Assembly: GCF_010748935.1 (NCBI RefSeq)
Contig: NZ_CP048796.1
Coordinates: forward strand, 2,049,001 to 2,113,000
Origin: Providencia vermicola
GTDB lineage: Bacteria > Pseudomonadota > Gammaproteobacteria > Enterobacterales > Enterobacteriaceae
Direction: 5' to 3'
DNA: 64,000 bases
Shown here: in pieces, positions 17,156 through 28,318 of the stretch
Position numbering within the stretch: the stretch's first letter is position 1
How the letters are laid out: every line of letters begins with the position of its first letter
The notes under the pieces: model-generated
What the model saw: only the letters and a program-made list of their open reading frames with translations
Told to the model about the DNA's origin: nothing
The model's database searches: none
Program-made: the position numbers and the translations under genes

Positions 17156-18061
17156 TTAAGATAACAAGCCACATTGAGGCGGTAATCGGCAGTGGATCGC
17201 TTCAGGTAGTAACTCAAAGGTGAAAGTTTCACCAGAAAGTGGCTCTCCGTCCAAATTAAATACCATTTCATGGGGGGATGAAATTTTGACCCAAGAAGTT
17301 GTTTTTTCAATTAAATGCTGATTTTTGTCATTGGTGAACAAATTCGTCAGTAGGGCGGGTATCACATCACGCGCAGGCACGATCAATAAATTCAATTTAC
17401 CATCATCGATTAACGCTTCTGGAGTGAGTTGCTGACCTCCACCTGCTTGTTTACCATTGCCGATGGCGACGACTAAAGTTTCGCCTTCCCAGTTAAAATG
17501 TTCAGTTTCAATTTTACAGGTATCAGTTTTTAGGGTGTCAGGGCGTAATAGGCCGTTAATCACATAGGCCGCGCCACCGAGAGCGGATTTTAGGGCTTCT
17601 GGCGTTTCTGTGGTGATGCGTGTACCAAATCCCCCAGTGGCCATATTCATAAAAAAAGCATCATGATTCACTCTAGCAATATCGATAGCAAAAGCTTTAC
17701 CTTTTACTGCTAATGCTAAAGCAGCATGGATATCCATAGGAATATTAGCGCTAGTGGCGAAATCATTCGCGGTTCCTAATGGTAAAATCCCCATAGCTGG
17801 GCGTTGTGTGTCAGGTAAAGCCATTAGCGCGCTTGATACCGCATTGATAGTGCCATCACCGCCGCCTGCAATAATGGTTTCTACGCCTTGCTTTATGGCT
17901 TCCTCAATAAAAAGAGGTAACTCACTGTTTTCCCATGGGATACGCACCCAAATCGTATGACCTTCGTCACGTAGTTGATAGATTGATTTTCTGAGTTCAG
18001 GATTGGCTGCTTGTTTGCCATTAAGAATAACGAGTGCGCGATGAAGCTTATCGATAGCCAT
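17156..18061 (-). CDS. yegS: Lipid kinase YegS
   Basis: A diacylglycerol-kinase-like protein of 301 residues. E. coli and Salmonella YegS phosphorylate phosphatidylglycerol in vitro. The nucleotide-binding motif GGGDGTIN lies around residue 67-74 and GTANDFATS around 97. The ATG has AAGGAT 5 bases upstream. It sits between cyaR and fbaB on the same strand, as in E. coli, where extra genes also lie in the interval. Confidence 0.93.
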   Translation of the reverse strand: MAIDKLHRALVILNGKQAANPELRKSIYQLRDEGHTIWVRIPWENSELPLFIEEAIKQGVETIIAGGGDGTINAVSSALMALPDTQRPAMGILPLGTANDFATSANIPMDIHAALALAVKGKAFAIDIARVNHDAFFMNMATGGFGTRITTETPEALKSALGGAAYVINGLLRPDTLKTDTCKIETEHFNWEGETLVVAIGNGKQAGGGQQLTPEALIDDGKLNLLIVPARDVIPALLTNLFTNDKNQHLIEKTTSWVKISSPHEMVFNLDGEPLSGETFTFELLPEAIHCRLPPQCGLLS

Positions 18062-18181
18062 TTTGATCCTTGTAATGAAAAAAAGAGTGATAAAAGTATA
18101 GACCCGATAGTTGGGGTAGTGGCAACTATTAAATAATCACATGGCTAAAATAAGTATAATTAACGGGGAGTTCGCAGAGGT

Positions 18182-18272
18182 AAAAAAAGAAATGGCTAGC
18201 TCAAGGGAGATTGAGCCAGCCAAGGAGGTGGTTCCTAGTCTTATTTTATGACTTTCTAGTTCTTCATTTTCG
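18182..18272 (-). ncRNA. cyaR: Small regulatory RNA CyaR
   Basis: Recognised from the core GGAACCACCTCCTT (minus strand), identical to the known CyaR seed region, followed by the terminator hairpin GGCTGGCTCAA - TCTCCC - TTGAGCTAGCC and a T-run. The loop sequence TCTCCC also matches E. coli. CyaR is Hfq-dependent and CRP-activated, and represses ompX, nadE, luxS and yqaE in E. coli. Its position, between yegQ and yegS, is also conserved. The 5' end at about 18272 is inferred from a TATAGT -10 box. Confidence 0.93.
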
Positions 18273-18278
18273 ATTGTG

Positions 18279-18321
18279 ACTATACGACATTGAATAGCTA
18301 ATTGTTGTGATCTATTGCATA
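18279..18321 (-). promoter_or_regulatory. cyaR promoter with CRP site at about -41.5
   Basis: The -10 box TATAGT lies at 18284-18279. A CRP-like site TGTGA-N6-GCATA (18306-18321 on the plus strand) has one perfect half and three of five bases in the other. Its centre at 18313.5 is 41.5 bases from the inferred start, the class II activation position. Confidence 0.7.
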
Positions 18322-18363
18322 AAAATGGATATTAAATACATTTTCACGGAGAATCACTATTTA

Positions 18364-18378
18364 TGAGAATGATTATCA
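18364..18378. promoter_or_regulatory. Fur-box-like sequence upstream of cyaR
   Basis: TGAGAATGATTATCA matches the 7-1-7 Fur consensus TGATAATnATTATCA at all but one position, and further Fur-like repeats continue to about 18389. It lies between the yegQ terminator and the cyaR CRP site. No protein gene starts beside it. Binding is a prediction. Confidence 0.65.
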
Positions 18379-18425
18379 ATTGATAATCCTGTTTTATAAG
18401 GAAATAATATAAATTGAGGAAATAA

Positions 18426-18471
18426 AAAATGCTAGAAAATCAATAAATTAAATTATTGATATCTAGCATTA
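18426..18471 (-). terminator. yegQ terminator
   Basis: A long imperfect stem (AATGCTAG..ATCAATAA with TTATTGAT..CTAGCATT) that ends in a T-run on the minus strand, 30 bases past the yegQ stop. Confidence 0.75.
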
Positions 18472-18499
18472 TAATCAGAATAGATAATAAGTGTCTGAA

Positions 18500-19879
18500 C
18501 TAAGCAGTAGTTGTCATTTCTGGCTGATGAGGTGAACGTGTTGTGGTGCCTGCCAGATTCCGAATCAATAAACCAAAATCGAGTTCAACATCATCGGGAA
18601 CAGGAAGGTACACAATATGCCCATTTCCTGGTGCCACTTCAATTGCTTCCCCTTTACGGTTATGAAGCGTCTCAAGGGTGAACACAATATTGCCTGCGGG
18701 TGTCATTAATTCTAGGCTATCACCAACACTGAATTTATTTTTTACATCAACCTCAGCAAGTCCATTAACGCGTTTTCCTGTGAATTCGCCCACAAATTGC
18801 TGCGTTTCTGAAACTGAGTAACCGTACTCATAAGTCTGATAAGCATCATGAGTATGACGACGTAAAAAGCCTTCCGTGTAGCCGCGATGAGCTAAGCCTT
18901 CTAAGGTTGAAAGAAGGGTAGGATCAAAAGGTTTGCCTGCAACAGCATCATCAATAGCACGACGATAAACTTGCGCCGTACGTGCACAATAATAAAATGA
19001 CTTTGTACGTCCTTCAATTTTCAGTGAATGAACACCCATTTTTGTTAGATTTTCGACGTGTTCAATAGCACGTAAGTCTTTCGAGTTCATGATGTAAGTG
19101 CCATGTTCGTCCTCAAAGGCGGTCATATATTCACCTGGACGCTTTGCTTCCTCAATCATAAATACTTTATCCGTTGGGGTGCCTTCGCCTAACGTAGGGG
19201 CAACATTTTTGACAGGGATAGGCTCATGCATGTGGACGATATTGCCAACCTCGTCTTCTTTACCTTCTTCGACTTTATATTCCCAACGGCAAGCATTGGT
19301 GCAAGTACCTTGGTTGGGGTCACGTTTATTAATATAACCTGAAAGAAGACAACGGCCAGAGTAAGCCATACAAAGTGCACCATGAACAAACACTTCTAAT
19401 TCGATATCAGGCACTTGCTTACGAATTTCAGCAATCTCTTCAAGGGATAACTCACGCGATAGGATCACTCGCGTTAACCCCATCTGCTTCCAGAATTTTA
19501 CCGATGCCCAGTTAACGGCGTTTGCTTGCACGGACAGGTGAATATCCATGTCAGGGAAGGCTTCACGTACCATCATAATTAAGCCAGGGTCAGACATAAT
19601 CAATGCATCTGGTCCCATTTCAATGACAGGAGTGAGATCACGGATAAAAGTCTTGAGTTTGGCATTATGCGGCGCGATGTTAACAACAACATAGAATTTC
19701 TTACCTAACTCGTGGGCTTCTTGGATCCCTTTAGCGAGATTTTCATGGTTGAATTCGTTGTTACGTACGCGCAGGCTATAGCGAGGTTGTCCCGCATAAA
19801 CGGCATCGGCACCATAAGCAAAGGCGTAACGCATGTTCTTTAACGAACCTGCTGGAGATAATAATTCTGGTGTAAACAT
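18500..19879 (-). CDS. trhP: tRNA 5-hydroxyuridine synthesis protein TrhP/YegQ (U32 family)
   Basis: U32 'peptidase'-family protein of 459 residues, formerly yegQ. In E. coli TrhP takes part in making 5-hydroxyuridine at tRNA position 34, using prephenate and an Fe-S cluster. Conserved motifs include LLSPAGSLKNMRYAFAYGAD, VHGALCMAYSGRCLLSGY and the cysteine cluster GTCTNACRWEY. I start at the ATG at 19879, where the protein matches E. coli (MFxPELLSPAG); the frame continues to an upstream TTG. The C-terminal part (from about 375) is a beta-rich accessory domain. Probably expressed apart from baeSR. Confidence 0.92.
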   Translation of the reverse strand: MFTPELLSPAGSLKNMRYAFAYGADAVYAGQPRYSLRVRNNEFNHENLAKGIQEAHELGKKFYVVVNIAPHNAKLKTFIRDLTPVIEMGPDALIMSDPGLIMMVREAFPDMDIHLSVQANAVNWASVKFWKQMGLTRVILSRELSLEEIAEIRKQVPDIELEVFVHGALCMAYSGRCLLSGYINKRDPNQGTCTNACRWEYKVEEGKEDEVGNIVHMHEPIPVKNVAPTLGEGTPTDKVFMIEEAKRPGEYMTAFEDEHGTYIMNSKDLRAIEHVENLTKMGVHSLKIEGRTKSFYYCARTAQVYRRAIDDAVAGKPFDPTLLSTLEGLAHRGYTEGFLRRHTHDAYQTYEYGYSVSETQQFVGEFTGKRVNGLAEVDVKNKFSVGDSLELMTPAGNIVFTLETLHNRKGEAIEVAPGNGHIVYLPVPDDVELDFGLLIRNLAGTTTRSPHQPEMTTTA

Positions 19880-20025
19880 GGTTGGTTCTCTGTCTGATGT
19901 CAAGTCAGGACTTACCCTTTAGAGGATAAGTATTTTAAAGGGAGCTGATTTTAGCGCGATTTTTCAGGAAATCAAAATATTCCCCACAAAAAGTAAGTCT
20001 AACTGACCTGCATCAATGAATAAGG

Positions 20026-20721
20026 CTAGACCTCATCCCACCGATAACCAAGACCATAAATAGAGCGAATAAACGTTTTTTCACTGTCGAGGGATTCAAG
20101 TTTACGACGTAAGTTTTTCACATGGCTATCAATCGTTCTATCGGTAACAATACGATGGTCATCATAAAGAATATCAAGTAGCTGATCACGAGAGAAAACG
20201 GTTCCGGCGTTATCAGACAAGAATTTCAGTAAACGGAATTCAGCGGGGGTCAATTCTAACAGCTGTTCGCCGTAGCGAACCTGAAAAGCATTTTCATCGA
20301 TGACCAGTTGTGTCTTGCTTTTATCGGAGATGGGGAGACGCTGACAACGTCGTAAGATAGTTTTCACGCGTGCCACCACTTCGCGAGGGCTAAAAGGCTT
20401 ACAAATATAGTCGTCAGCACCGATTTCAAGACCTAATAAACGGTCGATCTCTTCGGTTTTTGCCGTCACCATAATAATCGGTATTTCGCAAAACTTCCGC
20501 AGTTCGCGGCAAATGCTCAATCCATCCATACCCGGCAGCATTAAATCAAGTAGGATAATATCCGGCTGATGTTGTCGCACATAATCAACGACGCCATCAC
20601 CCCTTTGTAGCAGTGAAGGCTGGTACCCAGCGGCGTGAAGATAATCGTACAGTAGTTGTCCAAGTTTTGGCTCATCTTCAACAACCAATACATTGGCACT
20701 TGAAGTTTCTAATACTGTCAC
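20026..20721 (-). CDS. baeR: Envelope-stress response regulator BaeR
   Basis: OmpR/PhoB-type response regulator, 231 residues: receiver domain (acidic pair VVEDEPK, phospho-acceptor Asp in [14 protein letters not shown], Lys in [11 protein letters not shown]) and a C-terminal winged helix ([10 protein letters not shown]). It overlaps the 3' end of baeS by 4 bases (ATGA), so translation is coupled. In E. coli BaeR activates mdtABC, acrD and spy in response to indole, flavonoids and envelope damage. Confidence 0.92.
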   Translation of the reverse strand: MTVLETSSANVLVVEDEPKLGQLLYDYLHAAGYQPSLLQRGDGVVDYVRQHQPDIILLDLMLPGMDGLSICRELRKFCEIPIIMVTAKTEEIDRLLGLEIGADDYICKPFSPREVVARVKTILRRCQRLPISDKSKTQLVIDENAFQVRYGEQLLELTPAEFRLLKFLSDNAGTVFSRDQLLDILYDDHRIVTDRTIDSHVKNLRRKLESLDSEKTFIRSIYGLGYRWDEV

Positions 20722-22112
20722 TGCTCATTTTCCTTTTGATTAAGCGGTAAATGGATAGCAATGCATACGCCACCTAAAGAAGAAGGGCTAGCATGTATGC
20801 TTCCTTTATGGGCTTCTATAATATTATAACAAATTGCCAATCCTAGGCCAGAGCCGCCGCTAGCACGGCTACGAGACTCTTCAGCGCGATAGAAGCGTTC
20901 GAACAGGTGGCTACATTGCTGTGCCGTTAACCCCGGAGCACTGTCTTCCCAATAAAGGGAAAACTGGTCATTTTCAACAGTGGCTCGAATCACTATTTTA
21001 CCGAGAGGGTCGGTATAGCGTAGGCTATTTTCCATTAAATTATAAAAGAGCTGTAGGATACGGTCAGGATCGATATTAATGATTTGCTGCTGAGGTAAAT
21101 TGGCCTCAACGGTTAACTGTTTTTCTTCAAGTCGCCAATGGGCTTGGCCAATCGTCATATCAATTAATGGAATAATATCCGCAGACTGTATGCGATACAC
21201 TAATGAACCACGATCAGACAGAGACAGTTGATGCAAATCATTGACGAGTTTAATCAATGTTTGCGTTTCTGCGAGTAAAGAATTAATGGTCTCAGGGGTG
21301 GCTTTACGAACACCGTCTTGTACCGCTTCTAATTCACCTTGTAAGACGGATAATGGTGTTCGTAACTCATGAGAGATATCCGCCATGTAGTCGCGACGCA
21401 TCTGTTCATTTTTTTCAAGGGTTGAAGCTAAATGGTTAAAATCTTTCGCTAATTGCCCCAGTTCATCGTGGCCGACTTCCGCAACACGGATTGAAAAATC
21501 ACCATTAGCAAGCTGATTAGTCCCATATAAAAGCCGTTTAATGGGCTTTAAAAAGCCTCTTGCTAACAAAAGAGTCGCGATTAAGGCAACAACTAAAGAT
21601 AATCCTGCAATTAGCCAGCTGGTTAGCATCTGTTGTTCATCAAAGCGGCGGTCAATTTCACTGCTGATACCATCGCCACTACTGGCAATCACCCAACCCA
21701 CAGTCTTGCCATTGGATGTGACGACTGGTTGACGGATGACATCATCCGGTAAAGGAACATCACGGCCTAAAATCAACTGATCTTGGCTATCGTAAACCCA
21801 AAAATAAGAACGCCAACCTTTTGGTTTGGTAGGAGGAAGGGCACGTTGGTGATGTTCTATGCTGCGTAAAATATGAAAAAAGGCACGTTCATTCCGTATT
21901 AAAAAACGCCAGCTGCCGGTTTCATCGTATTGTTCAGCAAGAGCATCGGCAATAAGTTCAGTACGCTGTTGATCATTCTCGCGAATATAATCGATAAAAC
22001 CATGTTGAAAGCTCATGCGCACACCTTGGTGCATGATAACAACAAGCAGTATGCAGGTGGCAAAAATGGCCAAAAACAATCGGGTGCTGACACTATTAAA
22101 TCTCAGTTTCAT
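20718..22112 (-). CDS. baeS: Sensor histidine kinase BaeS
   Basis: A 464-residue inner-membrane kinase: transmembrane helix (about 10-28), periplasmic sensor region, second transmembrane helix (about 165-185), HAMP linker, dimerisation/phospho-acceptor helix ([16 protein letters not shown]) and a C-terminal HATPase with the N box [10 protein letters not shown] and GGSGLGLAI. It begins 9 bases after mdtC ends. In E. coli mdtD lies between mdtC and baeS; it is missing here. Confidence 0.92.
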   Translation of the reverse strand: MKLRFNSVSTRLFLAIFATCILLVVIMHQGVRMSFQHGFIDYIRENDQQRTELIADALAEQYDETGSWRFLIRNERAFFHILRSIEHHQRALPPTKPKGWRSYFWVYDSQDQLILGRDVPLPDDVIRQPVVTSNGKTVGWVIASSGDGISSEIDRRFDEQQMLTSWLIAGLSLVVALIATLLLARGFLKPIKRLLYGTNQLANGDFSIRVAEVGHDELGQLAKDFNHLASTLEKNEQMRRDYMADISHELRTPLSVLQGELEAVQDGVRKATPETINSLLAETQTLIKLVNDLHQLSLSDRGSLVYRIQSADIIPLIDMTIGQAHWRLEEKQLTVEANLPQQQIINIDPDRILQLFYNLMENSLRYTDPLGKIVIRATVENDQFSLYWEDSAPGLTAQQCSHLFERFYRAEESRSRASGGSGLGLAICYNIIEAHKGSIHASPSSLGGVCIAIHLPLNQKENEQ

Positions 22113-22121
22113 TATGTTGCC

Positions 22122-25100
22122 TTAATGAGTAAGCGTTACTGCTTTTTTGCTATAACGCTGTCTGAGTTGATCAAAGCATAAATACACGACGGGTGTGGTA
22201 AATAAGGTGAGAAGCTGACTCATCACCAAGCCACCCACAATCGTGATACCCAATGGTTGACGTAACTCTGCACCATCACCACTTCCTAACGCGAGTGGTA
22301 GGGCGCCAAAGATTGCTGCAAGCGTAGTCATTAAAATAGGTCTAAAACGGAGTAAACTGGCGCGGAAAATAGCGTCACGGGCCGTTAAACCTTCATTACG
22401 TTGAGCTTGGATTGCAAAATCAACCATAATAATGGCGTTCTTCTTCACTATACCGATGAGAAGCATGATCCCGATTAGCGCGATTAGGCTAAATGGGGTA
22501 TTAAATAGCTCCAAAGCGAGTAAAGCACCAACACCAGCCGAAGGCAATGTCGATAAGATGGTTAATGGGTGAATATAGCTTTCATACAAGATACCTAACA
22601 CTAAGTATACGGTGATAATCGCGGCAAAAATCAAAAATAATTGTGATTTTAGAGTGTCTTGAAATATTTGAGCCGTGCCTGCAAACGTCCCTCTAACCGT
22701 GGAGGGGACGCCAAGCGCTGTCATTGTTTTTTCGATTGCTGAAATAGCCTCTTCAAGGGTATACCCCTCAGCGACGTTGAAGGCAATGGTTGAGGATGCC
22801 GATAGGCCTTGATGGTTTACGCTTAATGGTGCATTTGCAGGTTGCCAGCGAGCGAAATAAGACAATGGTATCGCTTCACCGTTACTATTGATAACAAACA
22901 TCTTATCCAGTGAGCTGACATCTTGAGTGTACTCAGGAGCAACCTCCATGACGACCTTATATTGGTTCATGGACTCATAAATGGTGGAAACTTGACGCTG
23001 ACCAAAAGCGTTATTCAATAGGTCATTAGCAATCCGGACATCGATACCTAGTTGAGCCATTAAATCTCTATCATAGGTCATAGCCATTTCAGCGCCTTTA
23101 TTTTCCTTATCCGAGTTCACATCGGTGACTTGAGGAAGGTCTGCAATAGCTTTACGTATTGCGGGTTCCCACTCGCGTAGGGCATTGAGTTCATCGGCCA
23201 ATAGTGAAAATTGATAGCTGGAGTTTGCTTGCCGACCACCAACACGAATATCTTGTACTGGCATCATAAATAAGTTAGCGCCCGGTTCTTTGGCTAACTT
23301 AGCTCTCAATCGATTAATGACCGCATTGGCGCTCTCTGTGCGTTCATCGAGTGGCTTTAAAGAAATAAACATAGAACCACTATTCACGCGACTACCGCCT
23401 GTAAAACCTGTGACACTTTCGACGGCAGGATCAGCCTTGACTTGCTGCATAAAGCGCGTCATTTTTTCTTTCATCGCTTGAAATGAGATACTTTGGTCAG
23501 CACGAACAAAACCGAGTAAACGCCCCGTATCTTGCTCAGGAAAAAACGTTTTAGGGATAGCGATATACAAATAGATATTGAGCCCAATTGTCGCAAATAA
23601 AATCGCTAGCACACTGCGTTTATGTGATAACACCCAATTTAACGTGACGCCGTAACTTTCTTGTATCCGCTGTAAATAACGGTGAGTGCTATTAGGCTTG
23701 TCGGTTTTTATAATCCGTTTTTTTAATAAATGGGCGCACATCATCGGTGTGAGTGTCAGTGAGATAACCAATGATATGCCAATGGCGGTGGCGAGTGTGA
23801 TAGCAAATTCACGGAATAGACGCCCAACCAATCCTTCCATTAAAAGCAACGGAATAAATACGGCAACAAGGGAAACACTCATGGAAACAACGGTAAATCC
23901 GACTTCGCTAACCCCTCTGACCGCGGCAATAAAGGGTTTAGTGCCATTTTCAATATGACGTGAGATATTTTCGAGTACCACAATGGCATCATCTACCACA
24001 AAACCGGTTGCAACGGTGAGTGCCATCAATGACAAATTATTTAAACTGAATCCACAAAGATACATGGCAGTAAAGGTGCCAATTAAGGAAACAGGTACCG
24101 CAATTGCGGGTATTAGCGTTGCGCGGCCTGAGCGTAGAAACAGTAAAACGACAAGTATAACTAAAGCGATTGCAATGATGAGTGCGCGCTCAACTTCAAC
24201 CAGGGATGCACGGATCGTTGGCGTTCTATCCTGCGCGACTTTTAAATCAATTGCTGCGGGGATCATATTTTGAAATTCGGGCAGTTCAGCACGAATTCGA
24301 TTAACCGTTTCAATAATGTTTGCCCCCGCTTCACGACGGATGACAATCAATACAGCGGGTTCTCCTCCAGACATACCTGCGGTACGCACATCTTGGATGG
24401 AGTCTTTAACGTTGGCGACATCACTTAATTTGACGGCATTGCCATCTTGATAGTGGACAATAATGGGGCGATAATCCGCGGCTTTCTTTAATTCATCATT
24501 GGTTTGCACTTGCCAGCGCTTGTCATCATCATTGATATAGCCTTGAGGCTGACGCACGTTGGCACTGCTGATCGCCGAACGCACTTTATCAAGCGATACA
24601 CCTTGATTAAACAAGGCCGTTGGATTGAGTTCAACTCGAACAGCAGGCAGCGAACCCCCACCAACAGAAACTTCACTCACGCCTTCAATTTGTGCGATAC
24701 GCTGTGATAAACGGGTTGATGCAATATCATAAATCTCACCCGTACTCAGGGTTTTTGACGTTAATGTCAAAATCATGATGGGAGCATCGGATGGGTTCGA
24801 TTTATAGTATCTAGGTTTGCTTGGCATACCGCTTGGCAACAGGTTTTGTGCTGCATTAATCGCCGCTTGCACTTCACGAGCTGCATTATTGATATCTTTA
24901 TTAAGATTAAATTCTAATGTAATTGTCGTACGACCCAGTGCACTGCTGGAGGTCATCTCACTAATACCCGCGATACTTCCTAATGAACGCTCAAGAGGGG
25001 TCGCAATAGAAGAGGCCATTGTTTCAGGAGAGGCGCCCGGAAGTGACGCTGTCACGTTTATCACGGGGTAATCAACCTGCGGCAACGGGGCAACAGGTAA

Positions 25101-25196
25101 GAAAATAAAGCTCAGCGCGCCACATAGCGAAATGGCGACGCTAATCAATGTGGTCGCTACAGGGCGGCTAATGAACAGTGCAAAGAAACGCTTCAT
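22122..25196 (-). CDS. mdtC: RND multidrug efflux subunit MdtC
   Basis: A 1024-residue inner-membrane RND pump protein, the length of E. coli MdtC. It has twelve transmembrane segments with two large periplasmic loops. Typical stretches are [14 protein letters not shown] at the start, [19 protein letters not shown] (proton-relay region with tandem Asp) near 395 and [17 protein letters not shown] near 920. MdtB and MdtC form a heterotrimer (two B, one C) that works with MdtA and TolC. Its start overlaps the mdtB stop by one base. Confidence 0.94.
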   Translation of the reverse strand: MKRFFALFISRPVATTLISVAISLCGALSFIFLPVAPLPQVDYPVINVTASLPGASPETMASSIATPLERSLGSIAGISEMTSSSALGRTTITLEFNLNKDINNAAREVQAAINAAQNLLPSGMPSKPRYYKSNPSDAPIMILTLTSKTLSTGEIYDIASTRLSQRIAQIEGVSEVSVGGGSLPAVRVELNPTALFNQGVSLDKVRSAISSANVRQPQGYINDDDKRWQVQTNDELKKAADYRPIIVHYQDGNAVKLSDVANVKDSIQDVRTAGMSGGEPAVLIVIRREAGANIIETVNRIRAELPEFQNMIPAAIDLKVAQDRTPTIRASLVEVERALIIAIALVILVVLLFLRSGRATLIPAIAVPVSLIGTFTAMYLCGFSLNNLSLMALTVATGFVVDDAIVVLENISRHIENGTKPFIAAVRGVSEVGFTVVSMSVSLVAVFIPLLLMEGLVGRLFREFAITLATAIGISLVISLTLTPMMCAHLLKKRIIKTDKPNSTHRYLQRIQESYGVTLNWVLSHKRSVLAILFATIGLNIYLYIAIPKTFFPEQDTGRLLGFVRADQSISFQAMKEKMTRFMQQVKADPAVESVTGFTGGSRVNSGSMFISLKPLDERTESANAVINRLRAKLAKEPGANLFMMPVQDIRVGGRQANSSYQFSLLADELNALREWEPAIRKAIADLPQVTDVNSDKENKGAEMAMTYDRDLMAQLGIDVRIANDLLNNAFGQRQVSTIYESMNQYKVVMEVAPEYTQDVSSLDKMFVINSNGEAIPLSYFARWQPANAPLSVNHQGLSASSTIAFNVAEGYTLEEAISAIEKTMTALGVPSTVRGTFAGTAQIFQDTLKSQLFLIFAAIITVYLVLGILYESYIHPLTILSTLPSAGVGALLALELFNTPFSLIALIGIMLLIGIVKKNAIIMVDFAIQAQRNEGLTARDAIFRASLLRFRPILMTTLAAIFGALPLALGSGDGAELRQPLGITIVGGLVMSQLLTLFTTPVVYLCFDQLRQRYSKKAVTLTH

Positions 25197-28100
25197 TATG
25201 ACACCTGTTGTTTACGGCTTTGACGACGAGCTTTTAAGTTATTGGAAAGACTATCAAATAACAGGTAGATTACAGGCGTCGTAAATAAGGTTAAGATTTG
25301 GCTCATAATTAGCCCTCCCACCATACAAATCCCCAGTGGTTGGCGTAGCTCTGCGCCGACCCCTGAGCTCAACATGAGAGGTAATGCCCCCAGTAATGCG
25401 GCCATGGTTGTCATGAGTATTGGGCGGAAGCGTAATAAGCAAGCTTGGTAGATAGCCTCTTTAGGCGACATGCCTTGCTGGCGTTCAGCAGCAAGAGCAA
25501 AGTCAATCATCATGATAGCGTTCTTTTTAACTATCCCGATCAGCAATATGATACCAATCACCGCGATCACATCGAGTTCACTGCCTGCCATCATTAAGGC
25601 AAGTAATGCACCCACCCCCGCGGTTGGAAGCGTTGACAGTATTGTAATCGGGTGAATAAAGCTTTCATATAAAATACCTAGCACGATATACATAGCGACA
25701 ATCGCCGCGGCAATCAACCAAACGGTACTACTTAACGCCGCTTCAAAAGCGAGTGTAGCGCCTTGAAATTGGGTGGTAATTGATTTAGGCATTTCAATTT
25801 GTGCTTCAGCGTTTTTGACGGCATTTACCGCTGATTCTAGAGAGGCACCTTCAGCAAGGTTGAACGAGAATGTTGTCGCTGGGAACTGATCTAAATGATT
25901 GATGGCTAGCGGGCCATAACCTTCCTGAATGTTGACTAAGGTACTCAATGGAACTATTGCGCCATCAGTTCCTTTCAGACGAACATCATTTAATGCGTCG
26001 ATGCCATCACGGGTTTGTGTATTATGCTCCAGAATGACACGATATTGGTTAGACTGGGTGTAAATGGTTGAGATCATGCGCTGACCGAAGGCATTATATA
26101 AGGCATTATCGATAGCTGACATGCTAATACCAAAACGACTTGCTGTATCTCGGTCAACATTAACGTAGGCAACTAACCCTTTGTCTTGCCAGTCACTACT
26201 GACATCCACTAATTCAGGTTGTTGTTTTAATTCCGCCAGTAATTTAGGCACCCATAAAGTTAGCTCATCCAAAGAGCTGGCTTGCAAGGTAAATTGATAT
26301 TGCGTCCGCGCTAATTGTGTATCGATAGTGAGGTCTTGCATCGGTTGCAAGTATAAATTGACGCCTGAGACAGTATTCGCTATTTGTTGCAAGCGCGGAA
26401 TAATGGTACTTACACGATCAGGGCGCTCGTCTAATGGTTTCAAGGTAATTTGAATACGTCCGTTATTCAGTGTTGCATTGGTTCCATCGACGCCCACATA
26501 AGTCGTGATATTGTCGACCGCCGGATCTGCCAATAATTTTTCGGCCACTTCTTGCTGTTTTTGCGACATTGCTGCAAATGAAATCGATTGACGGCTTTCA
26601 ATGGTACCTTGAATAATCCCACCATCTTGTAATGGGAAGAAACCTTTTGGGATCCACATATACAGTAATACAGTTAGAACCAAGGTACCGATAGCCACAG
26701 AAAGTGTTAACCAACGATGATTTAATACACGTTTGAGCCAAATTGCATAACCTGCAATCATGCTATCGAAGAAACGCTCACAAGCGATTTCAAAGCGATT
26801 ATGCTTATGTTCTGACTCGGGTTTTAATAAACGCGCACACATCATTGGCGTGAGTGTTAATGAAACCACGGCAGAGATGAGGATAGCAACTGCAAGGGTT
26901 ATAGCAAATTCACGGAATAAGCGACCAACGATATCCCCCATAAACAGTAACGGTATCAGAACAGCCACGAGCGAGAATGTCAGTGAAATGATGGTAAACC
27001 CGATTTCACCGGCTCCCTTTAGGGCTGCTACGACGGGTTTATCCCCTTGTTCGAGATAACGGGAAATATTCTCAATGACCACAATCGCATCATCCACGAC
27101 AAAGCCTGTGGCAATAGTTAATGCCATTAATGTGAGGTTATTGACGGAGAAACCGCAAAAATACATAACGGCGAAGGTGCCTACCAAGGAAAGCGGAACG
27201 GCAATACCGGGAATTAACGTGGCGATACCATTACGAAGGAACAGGTAGATCACCATGACAACCAGTGCGATAGCAAGCATTAATTCGAATTGCACATCGT
27301 TGACAGAGGCTCGAATCGTGCTAGTTCTATCCGTTAAGATTTTAACATCCACTGATTTAGGCAGTGTCTCGATTAATTCAGGCAGTAAATTGCGGATAGT
27401 ATCTGTCGTTTCGATAACATTAGCGCCAGGTTGGCGTTGAATATTAATGACAATCGCTTGTTGCGTATTCGCCCAAGCACCCAAATAAGCATTCTCTGCG
27501 GCTTGCTCGATTGTCGCTATATCACCAAGTCGTACCGGCGCTCCATTCTGGAAAGCAACAATTAAACGACGATAATCATCCAGTGACTTCATTTGGTCAT
27601 TGGCTGATAGGGTGACGGCTCGGGTAGGGCCATCGAAACTCCCTTTTGCAGAGTTCACGTTGGCATTGTTGATCGCAGTGCGAATAGTATCACTGTCTAA
27701 GCCTTTTGCTGCCATTGCTTGTGGATTCAAACTGACACGAACTGCTGGGCGTTGTCCACCTGCCAGTGTCACAAGACCGACACCATTGACTTGAGAGATT
27801 TTCTGAGCAATACGGTTTTCAATAATATCTTGTACTTGCGTTAGAGGCATCGCATCTGAAGTTACCGCAAGTGTTAATATCGGTGGGTCAGCAGGGTTAA
27901 CTTTGTTGTAAATTGGCGGATAGGGCAAATCAGAGGGCAATAAACTGGACGCTGAATTAATCGCGGCTTGAACTTCTTGCTCTGCAACCTCTAATGGCAA
28001 AGTGAGCTGAAACATCAGTGTGATCACTGAAGCGCCGCCTGAACTTTGTGAAGACATTTGCTTAAGACCTGACATTTGCCCAAATTGTGTTTCTAACGGC

Positions 28101-28318
28101 GCAGTTACCGCCGATGTCATGACTTCAGGGCTAGCGCCAGGGTAGAGCGTCACTACCTGAATCGTTGGATAGTCCACTTCAGGTAATGCAGATACAGGGA
28201 GAAAACGATAACCGATAATCCCTGCGAGTAAGATCGCGACCATAAATAAGGTTGTGGCGACGGGACGTAAAATAAATAGACGAGAAGGGCCGCCACCTTT
28301 TTGGATCCCTGGCTGCAT
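25196..28318 (-). CDS. mdtB: RND multidrug efflux subunit MdtB
   Basis: A 1040-residue RND protein, the length of E. coli MdtB, partner of MdtC. The start [17 protein letters not shown], the proton-relay segment [17 protein letters not shown] and [17 protein letters not shown] are all present. Exports bile salts, novobiocin and similar compounds in E. coli. Its start overlaps the mdtA stop by one base, so mdtA, mdtB and mdtC are translationally coupled. Confidence 0.94.
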   Translation of the reverse strand: MQPGIQKGGGPSRLFILRPVATTLFMVAILLAGIIGYRFLPVSALPEVDYPTIQVVTLYPGASPEVMTSAVTAPLETQFGQMSGLKQMSSQSSGGASVITLMFQLTLPLEVAEQEVQAAINSASSLLPSDLPYPPIYNKVNPADPPILTLAVTSDAMPLTQVQDIIENRIAQKISQVNGVGLVTLAGGQRPAVRVSLNPQAMAAKGLDSDTIRTAINNANVNSAKGSFDGPTRAVTLSANDQMKSLDDYRRLIVAFQNGAPVRLGDIATIEQAAENAYLGAWANTQQAIVINIQRQPGANVIETTDTIRNLLPELIETLPKSVDVKILTDRTSTIRASVNDVQFELMLAIALVVMVIYLFLRNGIATLIPGIAVPLSLVGTFAVMYFCGFSVNNLTLMALTIATGFVVDDAIVVIENISRYLEQGDKPVVAALKGAGEIGFTIISLTFSLVAVLIPLLFMGDIVGRLFREFAITLAVAILISAVVSLTLTPMMCARLLKPESEHKHNRFEIACERFFDSMIAGYAIWLKRVLNHRWLTLSVAIGTLVLTVLLYMWIPKGFFPLQDGGIIQGTIESRQSISFAAMSQKQQEVAEKLLADPAVDNITTYVGVDGTNATLNNGRIQITLKPLDERPDRVSTIIPRLQQIANTVSGVNLYLQPMQDLTIDTQLARTQYQFTLQASSLDELTLWVPKLLAELKQQPELVDVSSDWQDKGLVAYVNVDRDTASRFGISMSAIDNALYNAFGQRMISTIYTQSNQYRVILEHNTQTRDGIDALNDVRLKGTDGAIVPLSTLVNIQEGYGPLAINHLDQFPATTFSFNLAEGASLESAVNAVKNAEAQIEMPKSITTQFQGATLAFEAALSSTVWLIAAAIVAMYIVLGILYESFIHPITILSTLPTAGVGALLALMMAGSELDVIAVIGIILLIGIVKKNAIMMIDFALAAERQQGMSPKEAIYQACLLRFRPILMTTMAALLGALPLMLSSGVGAELRQPLGICMVGGLIMSQILTLFTTPVIYLLFDSLSNNLKARRQSRKQQVS

